DNA from: Virgibacillus doumboii
GTDB taxonomy: Bacteria > Bacillota > Bacilli > Bacillales > Amphibacillaceae
Assembly (NCBI RefSeq): GCF_902806455.1
Contig: NZ_CADCWQ010000001.1
Coordinates: 1,860,001 to 1,924,000, forward strand
Length of the DNA stretch: 64,000 nt
Direction: 5' to 3'
Made by a program: the position numbers and the translations under genes. This document shows, one piece after another, positions 8,917 through 19,597 of the stretch. How positions within the stretch are numbered: the stretch's first letter is position 1; each line of letters begins with the position of its first letter. The notes below the pieces were generated by a model that was not told the DNA's origin, ran no database searches, and saw nothing but the letters and a program-made list of their open reading frames with translations.

Positions 8917-9366
8917 TTATTCATACGCACGATACGCATGGAGCATCCAAATATATTTTTCCAGCTTACCTTGTAATGTAACAAGCAGGTCAACTGTCGG
9001 TTCGTCATTTCGTTCGGATGCTTCCGGAATTCCCTCTTCCTTTATCTCACTTATCATTTGTTTGTAATCAGTGATTAACTGTCTGATGATTTCGTCTTCC
9101 TTATCATCTGCAGTTGCTTCCTCCAATGTTGCTTCCTTTATATATTTAATCATCGTTGCCAGCGGTTTTCCATCTATCATCAAAACTCTCTCGGCAATAT
9201 CGTCAAGATCAGCCGCAAATGTTGTGTACATTTCTTCAAATACCTCGTGCAGCTGAAAAAAATGTTTTCCCTGTATAAACCAATGATAGCGATGAAGTTT
9301 TACATACATCACAAAATAATTGGATAATAACTGATTTAAAAAATTGATCAATTTTTGATTATCCAT
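8917..9366 (-). CDS. Dps/ferritin-like protein
   Basis: A 149-residue four-helix-bundle Dps-type protein, usually a dodecamer that oxidises and stores iron and may protect DNA. The inter-subunit ferroxidase ligands are seen at the right spacing: His28 (KLHRYHW), Asp55 and Glu59 (AADLDDIAER), which is H-27-D-4-E as in E. coli Dps; Trp29 follows the His. The ATG at 9366 has GGGGTG upstream; an in-frame GTG three codons earlier is an alternative. It is not in this place in B. subtilis (miaA to mutL), so it is an insertion into a conserved segment. It ends 20 bp before miaA and may be co-transcribed. Confidence 0.88.
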   Translation of the reverse strand: MDNQKLINFLNQLLSNYFVMYVKLHRYHWFIQGKHFFQLHEVFEEMYTTFAADLDDIAERVLMIDGKPLATMIKYIKEATLEEATADDKEDEIIRQLITDYKQMISEIKEEGIPEASERNDEPTVDLLVTLQGKLEKYIWMLHAYRAYE

Positions 9367-9519
9367 GAACAGCACCCCACATTTTTTTCTTTAGTTTTGA
9401 CGAAGTACTGACGATTTATACTTAGTAATTTGTGGATTATGGTATAGGTTTTTTACTCAGCTTTCTCATCAATAATATAAGCTTAAACTATTCGTCAAAG
9501 ATTGTTTTCATGTACAAAA
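9367..9519. other. Upstream region of the Dps gene, no gene seen
   Basis: AT-rich spacer holding the presumed Dps promoter. Its end (9504-9525) resembles the sequence left of the second composite repeat at 20165-20184 (GTTTTCAT, then ACAAAAGATATA), so the repeat unit may extend slightly beyond the marked inverted repeat. Confidence 0.4.
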
Positions 9520-9589
9520 GATATATAATGCGAAATAACTGCTACTGGGATATTTTTCTTAACGGCCATTTCTCGCCCTGCCGTCCGGG

Positions 9590-9874
9590 ATCGCTTCGGG
9601 CGGATGCTTTCACACCTCCGGGTACCAAGGCGACATCTGCTCAAAAATTCTTTTTCGCAGTGTCTTCTTAGCCGCGGGCACGGCCTCAGCCTACTCGAGA
9701 AGGGTGCTCGTCGTGTTGCGAGTGTTTTCAGAGAAGCAGCACTCCTCGCAACTTGTAGCATATTCGGTGGATGTTTCGCTCGTCACTCTGCGGGGTCTTC
9801 GGACACATGCTGGGACTGCGATTACTCGTCCCACCGAAAACCTTTGTTCCCGCAGGAGTCACCGCCCTCCGCTC
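9590..9874 (-). repeat. Hairpin repeat E1 (type I, enlarged copy)
   Basis: Read on the minus strand it starts GAGCGGAGGGCGGTGACTCC and contains CTGCGGGA, GAAGACCCCGCAG, GAGGCCGTGCCCGCG and ends near CATCCGCCCGAAGCG. The terminal stem is GGGCGG with CCGCCC, different in sequence from the other copies but paired in the same place. About 100 bp of extra sequence sits in the middle compared with E3. Confidence 0.7.
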
Positions 9875-9949
9875 ACCCGGACTAGTGAAGTGGTATTATG
9901 CAGTTTTGTATAACATCCTACTCCAGCAAATGGTTTATAAAATATAACC

Positions 9950-10070
9950 AGCGGAGGAAATACACAGAGACTCCTGTGGGAGCAGAGGCCTAGATGAGAC
10001 TCCGCAGCGACGTAGGAGCAAGGAGGCTCATCAGCCACCCACGGAAAGCGAAGTGTATTTCCGCAGCGGT
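9950..10070 (+). repeat. Hairpin repeat E2 (type II)
   Basis: Starts AGCGGAGGAAATACAC and ends GTGTATTTCC then GCAGCGGT. The terminal stem GGAAATACAC (9956-9965) with GTGTATTTCC (10053-10062) is perfect over 10 bp. The interior has ACTCCTGTGGGA, GGCCTAGATGAGACTCCGCAG and CAGCCACCCACGGAAAGCG, shared with E4, E5 and E6. Confidence 0.8.
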
Positions 10071-10235
10071 GATATAGCACTCCATATTTTTAAAAAAGTT
10101 ACTGCGCATTATATATCAAATACGATAATAATACATTGAACTATTAATCCAAAGCCAACTCGAGTATTGTATCTCCAGCCATCCACAATCTATCAAGGCT
10201 TATGAGTCTATTTCGCGCTAAGAAGGTTGACTTTT

Positions 10236-12083
10236 TTACATTACCCGTTTAAACATTTTTTCAAGCTCATATGAAGAAAAGTGAATAATTACTGGTCTGC
10301 CGTGCGGACATGTGAATGGGTCCGTTGTTGTCCGCAAATCTTCCAGCAGCCGGAACATATCATCCTGGTTCAAATGATGATTCGCTTTTATGGAACGCTT
10401 GCACGACATAAGAGCGGCAGCATCTTCCCTGATGGATTGGATATCAACTTCCTCATCCCGCATAATCTGATCAATCATTTCACGGATAATCTCTTCTTCG
10501 AAACCGTTGGGAAACCAACTGGGATGTGAACGGATGATATACGTCTGATTGCCGAATCTTTCAAAAAACAGCCCGACTTTGGCAAGGTCCTCTAAATGAT
10601 GTTCAATAAAAATGGATTCCTGTTTAGAAAAATCAAATGTTAAAGGAATTAATAACTCCTGTACTTCATTCGTAGTCTGTCCCAATTTCTTTCTAAACCG
10701 TTCAAACTTGATGCGTTCTTGGGCAGCATGCTGATCAATCATATAAAACCCGTTTTCGTTTTGCGCCAGAATGTAAGTACCGTGAAGCTGGCCAATCGGA
10801 TACATAACAGGCACCCGTTGACCTTCTCCGGACTGTTCGGTTGAATTACCAGAATCGCTGGCAGAAGTTTCAACCGAATCAGAATACGGTTTATCAATTA
10901 TTGGATTCTGAAAACTGTCCGTTGAAATTTGTTTTCTTTCCTGAATAGTCCTGGTTTCACCTATTTCCGGGGTATTTTCGTTTATTTGCTGTTCATCCGG
11001 CCATGATATTGTCTCCTGCTTTGGTTCATCAAATATCATTGTGTTTTGAAATGATTGCTTCTTTTGTTCCGGTTTTTTTTGCTCCATTTCCGGTATCAAA
11101 GTTGTTTTTCTGAATGCGTCACGAATGGCTGCTTCAATTGCAGTAAATAATTCCTTTTCTTTACTGAACCGGACTTCCAGTTTGGTTGGGTGAACATTCA
11201 CATCTACTAAAATTGGATCCATTGTTATTGAAAGAACAACAATTGGCTGACGTCCGATTGGAAGCAGTGTATGGTATCCTCTTACGATAGCTTTTGACAG
11301 TGGGATACTTTTAATAAAACGTCCATTAATCATCGTTGAAATATAATTGCGTGATGCCCTGGTTACTTCCGGCTTGGCAATATATCCTTCTATCGAAAAA
11401 TCCAGTGTTTCGTGTTTGATAGGCAGCATTTTTCTGGCAACGCTCATTCCGTACACTTGACCAATTACCTGAAGTAATTCATCTGAACCTGCTGTTTTGA
11501 ACAGCGGTTTTCCATTATGTGTTGCTTCAAAACGAATCCCTGGATGTGACAGTGCCAGACGGTTTAATAAATCTGTAATATGTCCGAGCTCTGTATGGAT
11601 GGTTTTCATATATTTGAGACGTGCCGGGGTGTTAAAAAACAAATCCTCAACAACTATCTCAGAACCTTTACGGGCATCGCTCTTCGCTTTGCTTTTTATG
11701 GTTCCACCTTCCATATCCAGAAGTGTTCCAGCTTGATCGCCTTGTGATGTTTTTACAGATAACCTGCTGACAGCTGCAATACTTGCTAATGCTTCACCAC
11801 GGAAACCGAGTGTTTTTACATGAAACAAATCGGTTTCGCTTTTAATCTTACTTGTTGCATGACGTAAAAAAGCTCTTTCGCAGTCTTCTTCAGACATCCC
11901 ATCGCCATTATCCGTTATCTTGATTTTTTGTAAACCTGCCTCCAGGAGCTCAACTTTTATCCACGTACTGTTGGCGTCAATACTGTTTTCAATCAACTCT
12001 TTAACAACAGAAGCGGGTCGTTCTACCACTTCCCCGGCAGCTATTTTATTTGCAAGCGCATCAGGCATTTGGAATATCGTCAT
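10236..12083 (-). CDS. mutL: MutL, mismatch repair endonuclease
   Basis: A 615-residue MutL that couples MutS mismatch recognition to strand incision. The GHKL ATPase domain has motif [10 protein letters not shown] (30-38), motif II DNGDGM (58-63), motif III around TLGFRGEAL (91-99) and [11 protein letters not shown] near 296-306. A low-complexity linker of about 100 residues (about 335-425) follows. The C-terminal nuclease motif [12 protein letters not shown] starts at 450, and TCPHGRP near 590 completes the metal site, so this is the nicking type expected where MutH is absent. It starts 20 bp after mutS ends; the two form an operon. Confidence 0.97.
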   Translation of the reverse strand: MTIFQMPDALANKIAAGEVVERPASVVKELIENSIDANSTWIKVELLEAGLQKIKITDNGDGMSEEDCERAFLRHATSKIKSETDLFHVKTLGFRGEALASIAAVSRLSVKTSQGDQAGTLLDMEGGTIKSKAKSDARKGSEIVVEDLFFNTPARLKYMKTIHTELGHITDLLNRLALSHPGIRFEATHNGKPLFKTAGSDELLQVIGQVYGMSVARKMLPIKHETLDFSIEGYIAKPEVTRASRNYISTMINGRFIKSIPLSKAIVRGYHTLLPIGRQPIVVLSITMDPILVDVNVHPTKLEVRFSKEKELFTAIEAAIRDAFRKTTLIPEMEQKKPEQKKQSFQNTMIFDEPKQETISWPDEQQINENTPEIGETRTIQERKQISTDSFQNPIIDKPYSDSVETSASDSGNSTEQSGEGQRVPVMYPIGQLHGTYILAQNENGFYMIDQHAAQERIKFERFRKKLGQTTNEVQELLIPLTFDFSKQESIFIEHHLEDLAKVGLFFERFGNQTYIIRSHPSWFPNGFEEEIIREMIDQIMRDEEVDIQSIREDAAALMSCKRSIKANHHLNQDDMFRLLEDLRTTTDPFTCPHGRPVIIHFSSYELEKMFKRVM

Positions 12084-12103
12084 GATAAAAATCCTTTCTC
12101 AAA

Positions 12104-14653
12104 CTACTTTTTAGCCTCTTTTTGTAATCGATGCAACTCATTCATTGCATCAAGTGGTGTCATATCAAATAGATTCATATTTTTTAAATCATTAATTACT
12201 TTGCTATCAAAAGTTTTAGCTGGTTTGTTTTCTTCAACAAAAAATGATAACTGATCTGATTCAACCTGCACAGACTCATCGCTATTTTCCAGCTGCTGTA
12301 AAATAGAGCTGGCACGATCAATGAGCGATACTGGGAGACCAGCCAGTTTGGCAACTTGGATTCCATAGCTTTCATCCGCTGCGCCATCTTTAATTTGATG
12401 CAGGAAAACAACGTTACCTTCATACTCCTCGGCACGAACATGGATATTCTTTAATTTATCCAACGTATTTTCAAGTGCAGTAAGCTCATGGTAATGCGTA
12501 GAAAAAAGGGTCTTTGCATGTATATTTTCATGAATGTATTCAACAATGGATTGTGCCAATGCCATACCGTCGTACGTACTTGTACCCCGTCCTATTTCGT
12601 CAAGTAAAATTAAACTGTTTTCCGTAGCATTTGAGACAGCGTGGTTGGCTTCAAGCATTTCAACCATGAAAGTACTTTGACCTGACACCAGATCATCAGC
12701 AGCACCAATACGTGTAAATATTTGATCAAATAGTACAAGATCAGCTTCATCACAAGGAACAAAACAGCCAATTTGTCCCATTATCACAGTTAATGCCAGT
12801 TGACGCATATATGTACTCTTTCCCGACATATTCGGACCGGTTATGAGAAGGACATTGGTGTTATTATCCAAAAAAACATCATTTGGAACAAACTCATTAT
12901 CTTTCATTACCTGCTCGACCACCGGATGACGTCCGTTCTTAATAGTAACTGTATCGTTGACAAATCGCGGCCGTACATAATTGTTCGCCTCACTCACTGT
13001 AGCAAAGGCCTGAAGTACATCAATCGTACTTACGATGTCAGCTAAATGCTGTATTTCAGGAATATGTTGTTTTATTTGATCACGGATTTCGATGAACAAA
13101 CGATATTCCAGGTCAACACTTTTCTCTTCCGCTTCCAGTATAAGATCTTCTTTTTCCTTAAGTTCAGGTGTAATGTAGCGTTCAGCATTTGCCAGTGTTT
13201 GTTTCCGCTCATATTTATCCTCCGGCAGAAGGTGTAAATTGGCTTTGGTCACTTCAATATAATAACCAAACACCCGATTATATCCTATTTTCAATGATTT
13301 AATATTCGTTTCCTGCTTTTCTTTTTGTTCCAATTCCGCAATCCATTGTTTACCATTGCGCGATGCTTCCCGGTATGTATCAAGCTTATTATTATAGCCA
13401 TCCTTAATAATTAAACCCTCTTTAATCGAAACCGGCGGATCATCTACTAAACTGGAGTTAAGCAATGATACCAAATGATCAGGGAATACCAATTTATCAC
13501 TCAGTTCGGTTATCTGTTTATGGTTAAACTGTTTTAATGTAGCACTGACTTCCGGTAATTTTTCAAGTGATTGCTTTAATTGAATGAGATCACGTGCATT
13601 AACATTTCCAAATGAAATTCGTCCTGCAAGCCGTTCAAGATCATAAACAGATTTCAGTGTTTCGCGCAATAGATCCCGTTCCATAAATCCTTGATAAAAA
13701 CCATCTACAATGTCATGGCGTTTGTTAATTTCCACTTTGTTTAACAAGGGACGTTCAAGCCATTTTTTTAACGCTCTTGAGCCCATTGCAGTTACTGTTT
13801 TATCAAGAACCCATAAAAGACTTCCATGTTTACCCTTTTTCATGATTGTTTCCGTTAATTCAAGGTTTCGTTTTGAGTACATATCAAGCGATAAATAGTG
13901 TTCCAGTTCAATAACTTTAGCCGGCTGCAGATGGTCGAGTGAGCGTTTCTGAGTATGTTGAATATAGTTGAGCAGTCGGCTGAACGCCTTTACGAGACGC
14001 TCATCATTCAATTCATCACAAAGGCTGCGATATTCAGCATGAAAATTGGTCTCATCCTGAAAGGACAGTGTTACATGGAGTTTTTCGCTCAACTCATTTT
14101 GCAGTTTCTCATCAAGGTCCGATGAGATAACAATTTCTTTGGTTGGCTGGTTATACAATTCATGAATAACCGCTTCCCAACCGTTAGTAATTAGCGCTAT
14201 CCTGTTTTCACCTATGGATAAATCGCTATAAACAACTACAAAAGAACCATCAGGAAAATGAGAAAGACTTACAATATAGTTATTATTACCTTCATTAAGC
14301 ATATTGCTTTCCATTACTGTACCAGGTGTAATTAATTGCACAACTTCTCGTTTGACAACACCTTTTGCTTCCTTGGGGTCTTCAATCTGTTCACAAATAG
14401 CAACTTTATAACCTTTATCAATCAATTTTTTTATGTAATTTTTTGCCGAATGATATGGAACACCACACATTGGAATTGGATCCTTTTGTCCACCGTCACG
14501 TTTTGTAAGCGTAATTTCCAATTCCCTGGCAGCATTTGTCGCGTCATCGAAAAACATTTCGTAAAAATCGCCTAATCGAAAAAACAAAAAGGCATCTTTG
14601 TGGTCTGCTTTGATTTTTAAATACTGCTCCATCATTGGTGTGTATTTTGCCAT
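12104..14653 (-). CDS. mutS: MutS, mismatch recognition protein
   Basis: An 849-residue MutS that binds mismatches and small loops as a clamp dimer. The mismatch-reading motif [11 protein letters not shown] (Phe30, Glu32) is present. The clamp and lever domains follow, then Walker [11 protein letters not shown] near residue 600 and [14 protein letters not shown] (Walker B/signature region). The C-terminus ([11 protein letters not shown], then [17 protein letters not shown]) carries a likely beta-clamp contact. The start at 14653 ([12 protein letters not shown]) follows GGAGGA; a 23-residue upstream extension in the same frame lacks a ribosome site and homology. It lies downstream of cotE and its terminator. 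Confidence 0.97.
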   Translation of the reverse strand: MAKYTPMMEQYLKIKADHKDAFLFFRLGDFYEMFFDDATNAARELEITLTKRDGGQKDPIPMCGVPYHSAKNYIKKLIDKGYKVAICEQIEDPKEAKGVVKREVVQLITPGTVMESNMLNEGNNNYIVSLSHFPDGSFVVVYSDLSIGENRIALITNGWEAVIHELYNQPTKEIVISSDLDEKLQNELSEKLHVTLSFQDETNFHAEYRSLCDELNDERLVKAFSRLLNYIQHTQKRSLDHLQPAKVIELEHYLSLDMYSKRNLELTETIMKKGKHGSLLWVLDKTVTAMGSRALKKWLERPLLNKVEINKRHDIVDGFYQGFMERDLLRETLKSVYDLERLAGRISFGNVNARDLIQLKQSLEKLPEVSATLKQFNHKQITELSDKLVFPDHLVSLLNSSLVDDPPVSIKEGLIIKDGYNNKLDTYREASRNGKQWIAELEQKEKQETNIKSLKIGYNRVFGYYIEVTKANLHLLPEDKYERKQTLANAERYITPELKEKEDLILEAEEKSVDLEYRLFIEIRDQIKQHIPEIQHLADIVSTIDVLQAFATVSEANNYVRPRFVNDTVTIKNGRHPVVEQVMKDNEFVPNDVFLDNNTNVLLITGPNMSGKSTYMRQLALTVIMGQIGCFVPCDEADLVLFDQIFTRIGAADDLVSGQSTFMVEMLEANHAVSNATENSLILLDEIGRGTSTYDGMALAQSIVEYIHENIHAKTLFSTHYHELTALENTLDKLKNIHVRAEEYEGNVVFLHQIKDGAADESYGIQVAKLAGLPVSLIDRASSILQQLENSDESVQVESDQLSFFVEENKPAKTFDSKVINDLKNMNLFDMTPLDAMNELHRLQKEAKK

Positions 14654-14740
14654 GAAAAAATCCTCCAAAATATACGAATATATTGTACAATTATAGCATA
14701 AATTGCCGAATGAAGGCGACATAACTTCTTTAATGGACAG

Positions 14741-14773
14741 AAAAAACTTACGAGAGTATTACCTCTCGTAAGT
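14741..14773 (-). terminator. Terminator downstream of cotE
   Basis: The 11-bp arms (14746-14756 and 14763-14773) pair perfectly around TATTAC. Six T residues follow on the minus strand. Confidence 0.9.
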
Positions 14774-14776
14774 CTG

Positions 14777-15343
14777 TTAATCCTTCCTATTATCGTTAAC
14801 AAAATCGGGCCTCACATCACTCAACTCATCATCGGTAATATTAAAATCCCAATCATCGTCATCATCAAATTTATGACCTCTAGGATCTACTCTTGCATAG
14901 ACTTTTGTTTCCCCGATAATCTGAACAACAAATTCACGTTCGACTTCTACAGCTATTTTGTGTCCCTGGTTGGAAATTTCACATTCCAGACAGTTAGGTT
15001 GTTGAATTACTTTAGCGATCACATCATAATCATCGTTCAGGCAGTTATCATCCTTAACCGAAAGCGGAATATAATCACAATATGTCACTCGCTCGGTAAC
15101 CACCTCTGTTTTGGTATTGTCATTGTAGGAGTACCAGATGTTAATGTCATAACTGCCATTAATTTCTACAGTGTCTTCCGATTTTTTCTTGGCATTATAC
15201 AGATGATTTATTACCCAGCAGCCAAGAATGCTTGTAGGTCTATGTGATGGTGAGATATTATGAGTCGCCTGCGTAAACTTTCTGCCCTTACCACAAACAG
15301 CTTTCGTAATGATTTCTCTATATTCTTGATCAAGAAAAGTCAT
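14777..15343 (-). CDS. cotE: CotE, outer spore coat morphogenetic protein
   Basis: A 188-residue CotE, which in B. subtilis directs outer-coat assembly on the forespore in the mother cell. Conserved blocks: [17 protein letters not shown] at the start, [18 protein letters not shown], a central [18 protein letters not shown], and [11 protein letters not shown]; the C-terminus is strongly acidic ([10 protein letters not shown], then ITDDELSD), as usual. The start at 15343 ([12 protein letters not shown]) is chosen since AGGAGG lies upstream and the longer reading has no family match. It lies between ricA and mutS as in Bacillus, with hairpins on both sides, so it is likely a single sporulation unit. 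Confidence 0.95.
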   Translation of the reverse strand: MTFLDQEYREIITKAVCGKGRKFTQATHNISPSHRPTSILGCWVINHLYNAKKKSEDTVEINGSYDINIWYSYNDNTKTEVVTERVTYCDYIPLSVKDDNCLNDDYDVIAKVIQQPNCLECEISNQGHKIAVEVEREFVVQIIGETKVYARVDPRGHKFDDDDDWDFNITDDELSDVRPDFVNDNRKD

Positions 15344-15470
15344 AATAACGTTTACCTCCTCTTTTTTCATAGTCATTTTATGCAAGACAAATACCTAAAG
15401 TGCATAGCTTTCTATGAAAGGAGGAAAAGATAAAAAAACTTTTATGGGGAAAGCATATAAAACCGTACAT

Positions 15471-15506
15471 AAAAGGAAGAACCGGACAAAAAATCTTTGC
15501 CCGGTT
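15471..15506 (-). terminator. Terminator downstream of ricA
   Basis: Arms AACCGGACAAA (15480-15490) and TTTGCCCGGTT (15496-15506) pair with one wobble. A pyrimidine-rich tail with TTTT follows on the minus strand. Confidence 0.75.
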
Positions 15507-15511
15507 TTAGA

Positions 15512-15940
15512 TTAATGACTGCATGCTGAACCGTTATTAGCTTTTGATCCGGTTTCTCCCGTTAGAAGATCGCCGCCTGTTGTTGTAATTACATTGTTTG
15601 TCACTTCGCGCGCAATCGTTCCGGAAACCAGTTGCAGTACATCGTTAACCACAATTTGTGATTCCTTAAATTCCTGGACGACAGGAATTTCATCAATCTC
15701 TGCCTGCAAACGGTCAATTTCTTCTTCCACTTTTTTCAATGCTTCTGTTTTACCATAAGCTTGAAAATTAACTGCTTGCTTCTGCAGCGTTTTAATTTTA
15801 TTTATCAGGTTCTGTACTTTTTTATTATCATTAATTTTCGCTTCGACTTGTTTGAAGCGATCGATTTCTTCCGTACTAGCCATCATTTTCGCCAGATTCC
15901 TTGCTTCATCCAGAACCTGTTTACGAGTATATTCAGCCAT
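15512..15940 (-). CDS. ricA: RicA (YmcA)
   Basis: A 142-residue YlbF/YmcA-family protein. In B. subtilis it forms the RicAFT complex, which carries iron-sulfur clusters, associates with RNase Y and affects mRNA maturation, biofilm formation, competence and sporulation. The body is helical and charged (about 20-90; FKQVEAKINDNKKVQNLINK). The C-terminus ends NNGSACSH, carrying the Cys near the end that is typical of RicA. It starts 1 bp after the miaB stop. The partner nuclease gene rny lies 6 kb away in this window. Confidence 0.92.
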   Translation of the reverse strand: MAEYTRKQVLDEARNLAKMMASTEEIDRFKQVEAKINDNKKVQNLINKIKTLQKQAVNFQAYGKTEALKKVEEEIDRLQAEIDEIPVVQEFKESQIVVNDVLQLVSGTIAREVTNNVITTTGGDLLTGETGSKANNGSACSH

Positions 15941-15941
15941 A

Positions 15942-17522
15942 TTAATTCACCTCTACTGTATTTTCTACCATTATACCATTTAATGACCATGTTTTAGCTT
16001 CAGTGATTTTCACTTCAACAATTTTTCCGATTGCTGATCGTGGAGCCTTAAAGTTTACTAATTTGTTTCTTTCTGTATAACCGGCAAGTACATCCGGGTC
16101 CTTTTTACTTTCACCTTCAACTAATACCTTGACTACGCTATCCTGGTACGTTTTCATGGATTCTTTGGACTGTTTATTGACAAGTTCATTTAAACGATAC
16201 AGACGTTGTTTTTTTACTTCCTCTGGTACATCGTCCTTTTTCCTTGCTGCCGGTGTACCTTCCCGAGGTGAATAAATAAACGTGTAAGCTGCTTCAAACC
16301 CTACTTCTTCAACAAGTGTCATCGTTTCCTCGAATTGTTCTTCTGTTTCGTTCGGAAACCCGACGATAATATCGGTTGTCAGTGTCGCATTCGGCATTGC
16401 TTTACGAATTTTACGCACCAGTTCAAGATAGTCTTCACGGGTGTATTTGCGGTTCATTTTCTTAAGAACCTCACTGCTTCCTGACTGTACTGGCAGATGA
16501 ATGTGATCAAGCAGGTTACCGCCTTGTGCAAGCACTTCGATCAAACGGTCGTCAAAATCTCTCGGGTGTGATGTTGTAAAACGGATTCTGGGAATATCAA
16601 TTTTATGAAGGTCATCCATTAAGTCACCAAGACCATATGTTTGATCCTCAAAGTCTTTTCCGTATGCATTAACATTCTGACCAAGCAGTGTGATTTCCTT
16701 ATAACCCTGTGCAGTTAAATGGCGAACTTCCTGAATAATGTCTTCCGGACGACGGCTCCGTTCTTTCCCGCGGGTCATTGGTACGATACAATATGTGCAG
16801 AATTTGTCACAGCCGTACATAATGTTAACCCAGGCTTTGATTTTCCCTTTACGTGCTTTTGGAAGATTTTCAATAATATCACCTTCCTTGGACCACACTT
16901 CCACTACTTTTTCCTTGCCGAACATCGCTTCTTTAACAAGTTGTGGCAAACGGTGAATGTTATGCGTCCCGAAAATCAGATCCACTTGCGTGTGTTTTTT
17001 CATGATGCGATTGACGACCTTTTCCTCTTGTGACATACAGCCGCACACGCCAAGGATCAGATCCGGTTTTTCCCGTTTAAGAGCTTTTAAATGTCCGATT
17101 TCACCGAATACCTTATTTTCTGCGTTTTCCCGGATCGCACATGTATTTAACAGAATAATGTCTGCTTCGTTTGTATCATTTGTTGTTTCATAGCCCATTT
17201 CGGACAAGATTCCGGCCATAACTTCGGTATCATGTTCGTTCATCTGACAGCCGTATGTACGAATCAGGAATTTTTTGCCCTCCCCGATACCTTCCATATC
17301 TTCCGGAATGCCAAAATCATAGTGGACTTCCACATCATCCCGGCCACGCTTTCTTGCTTTATTAAGATTCGGCGGTTCATATGTGGTTTCAAAATACTTG
17401 GCAATCAAATCATCGCTGGACGTATTTTGCAGCCGTGTCATGTTATCCGCATCGGATTTTACGTCCGCCGGATTTTCGGCCTGCTTAATTTGCGATTGCT
17501 CCTTTCGCTGCTGCTCGTTCAT
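15942..17522 (-). CDS. miaB: MiaB, tRNA A37 methylthiotransferase
   Basis: A radical-SAM enzyme that converts i6A37 to ms2i6A37 in tRNA, the step after MiaA. The 526 residues comprise a variable N-terminus (about 1-70), the MTTase domain with the first cluster Cys in [22 protein letters not shown] and [10 protein letters not shown], then the radical-SAM motif [13 protein letters not shown], and a TRAM domain (about 445-510). The start at 17522 ([11 protein letters not shown]) follows AAAGGAG; the longer reading is not supported. It heads miaB-ricA. The insertion sequence begins about 120 bp upstream, between this gene and spoVS, where B. subtilis has tdh and kbl. Confidence 0.96.
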   Translation of the reverse strand: MNEQQRKEQSQIKQAENPADVKSDADNMTRLQNTSSDDLIAKYFETTYEPPNLNKARKRGRDDVEVHYDFGIPEDMEGIGEGKKFLIRTYGCQMNEHDTEVMAGILSEMGYETTNDTNEADIILLNTCAIRENAENKVFGEIGHLKALKREKPDLILGVCGCMSQEEKVVNRIMKKHTQVDLIFGTHNIHRLPQLVKEAMFGKEKVVEVWSKEGDIIENLPKARKGKIKAWVNIMYGCDKFCTYCIVPMTRGKERSRRPEDIIQEVRHLTAQGYKEITLLGQNVNAYGKDFEDQTYGLGDLMDDLHKIDIPRIRFTTSHPRDFDDRLIEVLAQGGNLLDHIHLPVQSGSSEVLKKMNRKYTREDYLELVRKIRKAMPNATLTTDIIVGFPNETEEQFEETMTLVEEVGFEAAYTFIYSPREGTPAARKKDDVPEEVKKQRLYRLNELVNKQSKESMKTYQDSVVKVLVEGESKKDPDVLAGYTERNKLVNFKAPRSAIGKIVEVKITEAKTWSLNGIMVENTVEVN

Positions 17523-17601
17523 ATCGAATCTCCTTTCTTTTATATGAAAAAAGCTATTATTTACATAGATGTACATTATTACAGTATAAAGGGTTTATTT
17601 A

Positions 17602-17646
17602 AATTTAACAATACATGTAAAGGACTGTTCAAGCAAAAAATATCCC
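17602..17646. repeat. Left 45-bp direct repeat flanking the IS
   Basis: Identical over 45 bp to 19614-19658. It begins AATTTAACAATACATG and ends AAAATATCCC. The two copies directly abut the IS ends, so they look like a target duplication made by insertion. Confidence 0.9.
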
Positions 17647-17681
17647 GGGAGTTTGACACTTACATAATCAAAAATTGCCTT

Positions 17682-17708
17682 TAAAGCCAATGATGGCTTT
17701 ATTTTTTT
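17682..17708 (+). terminator. Terminator at the left end of the IS
   Basis: TAAAGCCA (17682-17689) and TGGCTTTA (17694-17701) pair, followed by TTTTTTT. It would stop outside transcription from entering the transposase gene, a common IS safeguard. Confidence 0.75.
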
Positions 17709-17729
17709 GTCAAATTTTCAATTATATTG

Positions 17730-17758
17730 TTTAGTACTATTTAGTACTATGTTATAAT
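17730..17758 (+). promoter_or_regulatory. Putative transposase promoter with tandem 10-bp repeat
   Basis: A consensus -10 TATAAT (17753-17758) is preceded by two copies of TTTAGTACTA (17730-17739 and 17740-17749); the first overlaps the -35 position (TTTAGT, 17-bp spacer). The repeats could be a repressor site. Confidence 0.55.
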
Positions 17759-17790
17759 AGAGGTACCTTAGAAGATTTGAGGGATAATCT

Positions 17791-19533
17791 ATGCGTATTA
17801 AAAAAAGTGTATCCAAGAATTCTGTCTCCTATTCCGTTATTGAAAATGTTAGAGATATCAATGGGAAATCAACTACAAAAGTCATTGAAGCGTTAGGGAA
17901 TGAACAGGAAATCCGTGAAAGGCATCCAGGTGTTGACCCTGAAGAATGGGCACGTGCCTATGCGAAGAAATTAACAGAAGAAAAAAAGTTGAAAGCAGAA
18001 ACAATCATCATCAAGCACCATCCAAAAAAGTCGATACTAAAAGGAGAAAAACGGTCTTTTAATGTCGGTTATCTTTTCATCAAATCAATCTACCATCAAT
18101 TGAAATTAGATAAAATTTGTAAAGATATTTCCGACAGACACAACTTTACATACGATTTAAACAAGATTCTAGCTCTCCTAATATATATGCGGGTTATTCA
18201 TCCAACTTCAAAAAAAGGAACCCTAGAGCGGGCAGATGATTTATTGGAGCCTCATTCGGTAGAAACACAGCATATATACCGAACATTAGATATCTTAGCT
18301 GAGGAATCTGATACGATTGAAAAGACGGTATACAAAAATAGCACAGCCATCGTTGAACGAAAGACTGAGCTCCTTTACTATGACTGTACAAATTTCTATT
18401 TCGAGATTGAAGAAGAGGATGGGCTGAAACAATATGGGATGTCTAAAGAAAACCGCCCGAATCCAATTGTTCAAATGGGATTATTCATGGATGGGAGTGG
18501 TCTTCCACTCGCCTTTGTAATCAATTCCGGGAATCAAAATGAGCAGCCAACATTAAAGCCTCTGGAGAAAAGGATCTTGAAAGATTTTCATCTATCTAAA
18601 TTTGTCGTCTGCACAGATGCCGGGCTTTCTTCCCATGAAAACCGATTGTACAATTCCATGAATAAACGAGCTTTTGTCACCACACAATCCATCAAAAAAT
18701 TAAAAAAGCATTTGAAAGAGTGGGCTCTGGATCCTTCGGGATGGGAGATGGTAGATTCCGATCAGAAAGCGACCACCAAGAAGAGAAAACAAACAATCAA
18801 TCTAAATGATCTTGATTTAGAAAAAGATAAGCAAGTATACCATAAAGAACGCTGGATTAATGAAAATGGATTAGAACAAAAATTGATTGTCACCTTTTCG
18901 CCGAAACATAAACGCTATCAAGCTGGTATTCGTGAAAAGCAAATAGATCGTGCACTGAAAAAGGTAGATAATCCTTCTCGGATGGAGAAAAAGCGAGCAA
19001 ACTCACCAGATCGTTTTATACAGTCCACGCATGTCACAGAAGATGGCGAGATTGCTGGAAAGAGTGAGTACACCATTAATTCAGCACTCGTTGATGAAGA
19101 AGCGAAATTTGATGGTTTTTATGGTGTGTGTACCAACCTGGAAAGCACGCCGGGGGAAATCGTTAAAATCAACCAGCGACGCTGGGAGATTGAAGAGACC
19201 TTTCGTATTTTAAAAAGTGAAATGCGAACGCGTCCGGTCTTCCTTCAAAAAGACGAGCGTATCAAGGCACACTTCTTAGTATGCTTTCTGTCCCTATTGA
19301 CCTATCGCCTAATTGAAAAGAAAATTGATGAGTCAGCTACCTGTTTTGAAATCATTCAAACGTTACGGGAAATGCGTGTGTTGAAAGCTACAAACGAAGG
19401 TTACATTCCTACTTATACCAGAACAGATCTAACAGACAAATTGCACGATGCTTTCGGATTTCGAACAGACACGGAAATCGTGCCAATACAAAAAATGAAA
19501 AAAATTTTAAAAGAAGTAAAAAAACATAAATAG
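17791..19533 (+). CDS. IS1634-family DDE transposase
   Basis: A complete 580-residue transposase. The N-terminus (MRIKKSVSKNSVSYSVIENV) is typical of this group. The DDE acidic residues are probably Asp198 (LLYYDCTNFYF), Asp276 (VVCTDAGLSS) and Glu469 within RRWEIEETFRILKSEM, the Y-2-R-3-E-6-K-like signature of IS4-superfamily enzymes with Lys475 at the right spacing. A basic insertion rich in K and R lies between the second Asp and the Glu. It is the only long plus-strand gene after lexA. Family assignment is from sequence recognition, not a database search. Confidence 0.85.
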   Translation: MRIKKSVSKNSVSYSVIENVRDINGKSTTKVIEALGNEQEIRERHPGVDPEEWARAYAKKLTEEKKLKAETIIIKHHPKKSILKGEKRSFNVGYLFIKSIYHQLKLDKICKDISDRHNFTYDLNKILALLIYMRVIHPTSKKGTLERADDLLEPHSVETQHIYRTLDILAEESDTIEKTVYKNSTAIVERKTELLYYDCTNFYFEIEEEDGLKQYGMSKENRPNPIVQMGLFMDGSGLPLAFVINSGNQNEQPTLKPLEKRILKDFHLSKFVVCTDAGLSSHENRLYNSMNKRAFVTTQSIKKLKKHLKEWALDPSGWEMVDSDQKATTKKRKQTINLNDLDLEKDKQVYHKERWINENGLEQKLIVTFSPKHKRYQAGIREKQIDRALKKVDNPSRMEKKRANSPDRFIQSTHVTEDGEIAGKSEYTINSALVDEEAKFDGFYGVCTNLESTPGEIVKINQRRWEIEETFRILKSEMRTRPVFLQKDERIKAHFLVCFLSLLTYRLIEKKIDESATCFEIIQTLREMRVLKATNEGYIPTYTRTDLTDKLHDAFGFRTDTEIVPIQKMKKILKEVKKHK

Positions 19534-19554
19534 TACTCACTTTTGAGCACTAAA

Positions 19555-19597
19555 AAAATGACAGATACGCTTGATATAAAGGCGTTTCTGTCATTTT
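19555..19597. terminator. Hairpin after the transposase gene
   Basis: A 16-nt arm (19555-19570, AAAATGACAGATACGC) pairs with 19582-19597 apart from one mismatch, around an 11-nt loop; T-rich and A-rich ends suggest termination in both directions. Confidence 0.75.

Larger units (their letters stand above)
9520..10117. repeat. Composite repeat unit 1: two head-to-head hairpin elements within 13-bp terminal inverted repeats
   Basis: The outer ends are perfect inverted copies of GATATATAATGCG (9520-9532 and 10105-10117). Inside lie element E1 (minus strand) and element E2 (plus strand) with their AGCGGAGG ends facing each other across 75 bp. The interior is GC-rich against AT-rich flanks. ORFs in it are chance readings of palindromic GC-rich DNA. 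No transposase is present, so any mobility would need one in trans. The same design recurs at 20179-20669. Confidence 0.75.

Noticed and set aside
9604..10080. ORFs of 69-93 codons on both strands within the first composite repeat
   Set aside because: They read GC-rich palindromic repeat DNA, have no ribosome sites, Cys/Arg/Ser-rich translations and no family signal; the repeats explain their openness.
17232..17684. A 150-codon plus-strand ORF opposite miaB and the IS left end
   Set aside because: It lies antisense to the well-supported miaB frame and crosses the 45-bp repeat and the IS boundary, so it cannot be an ancestral gene.
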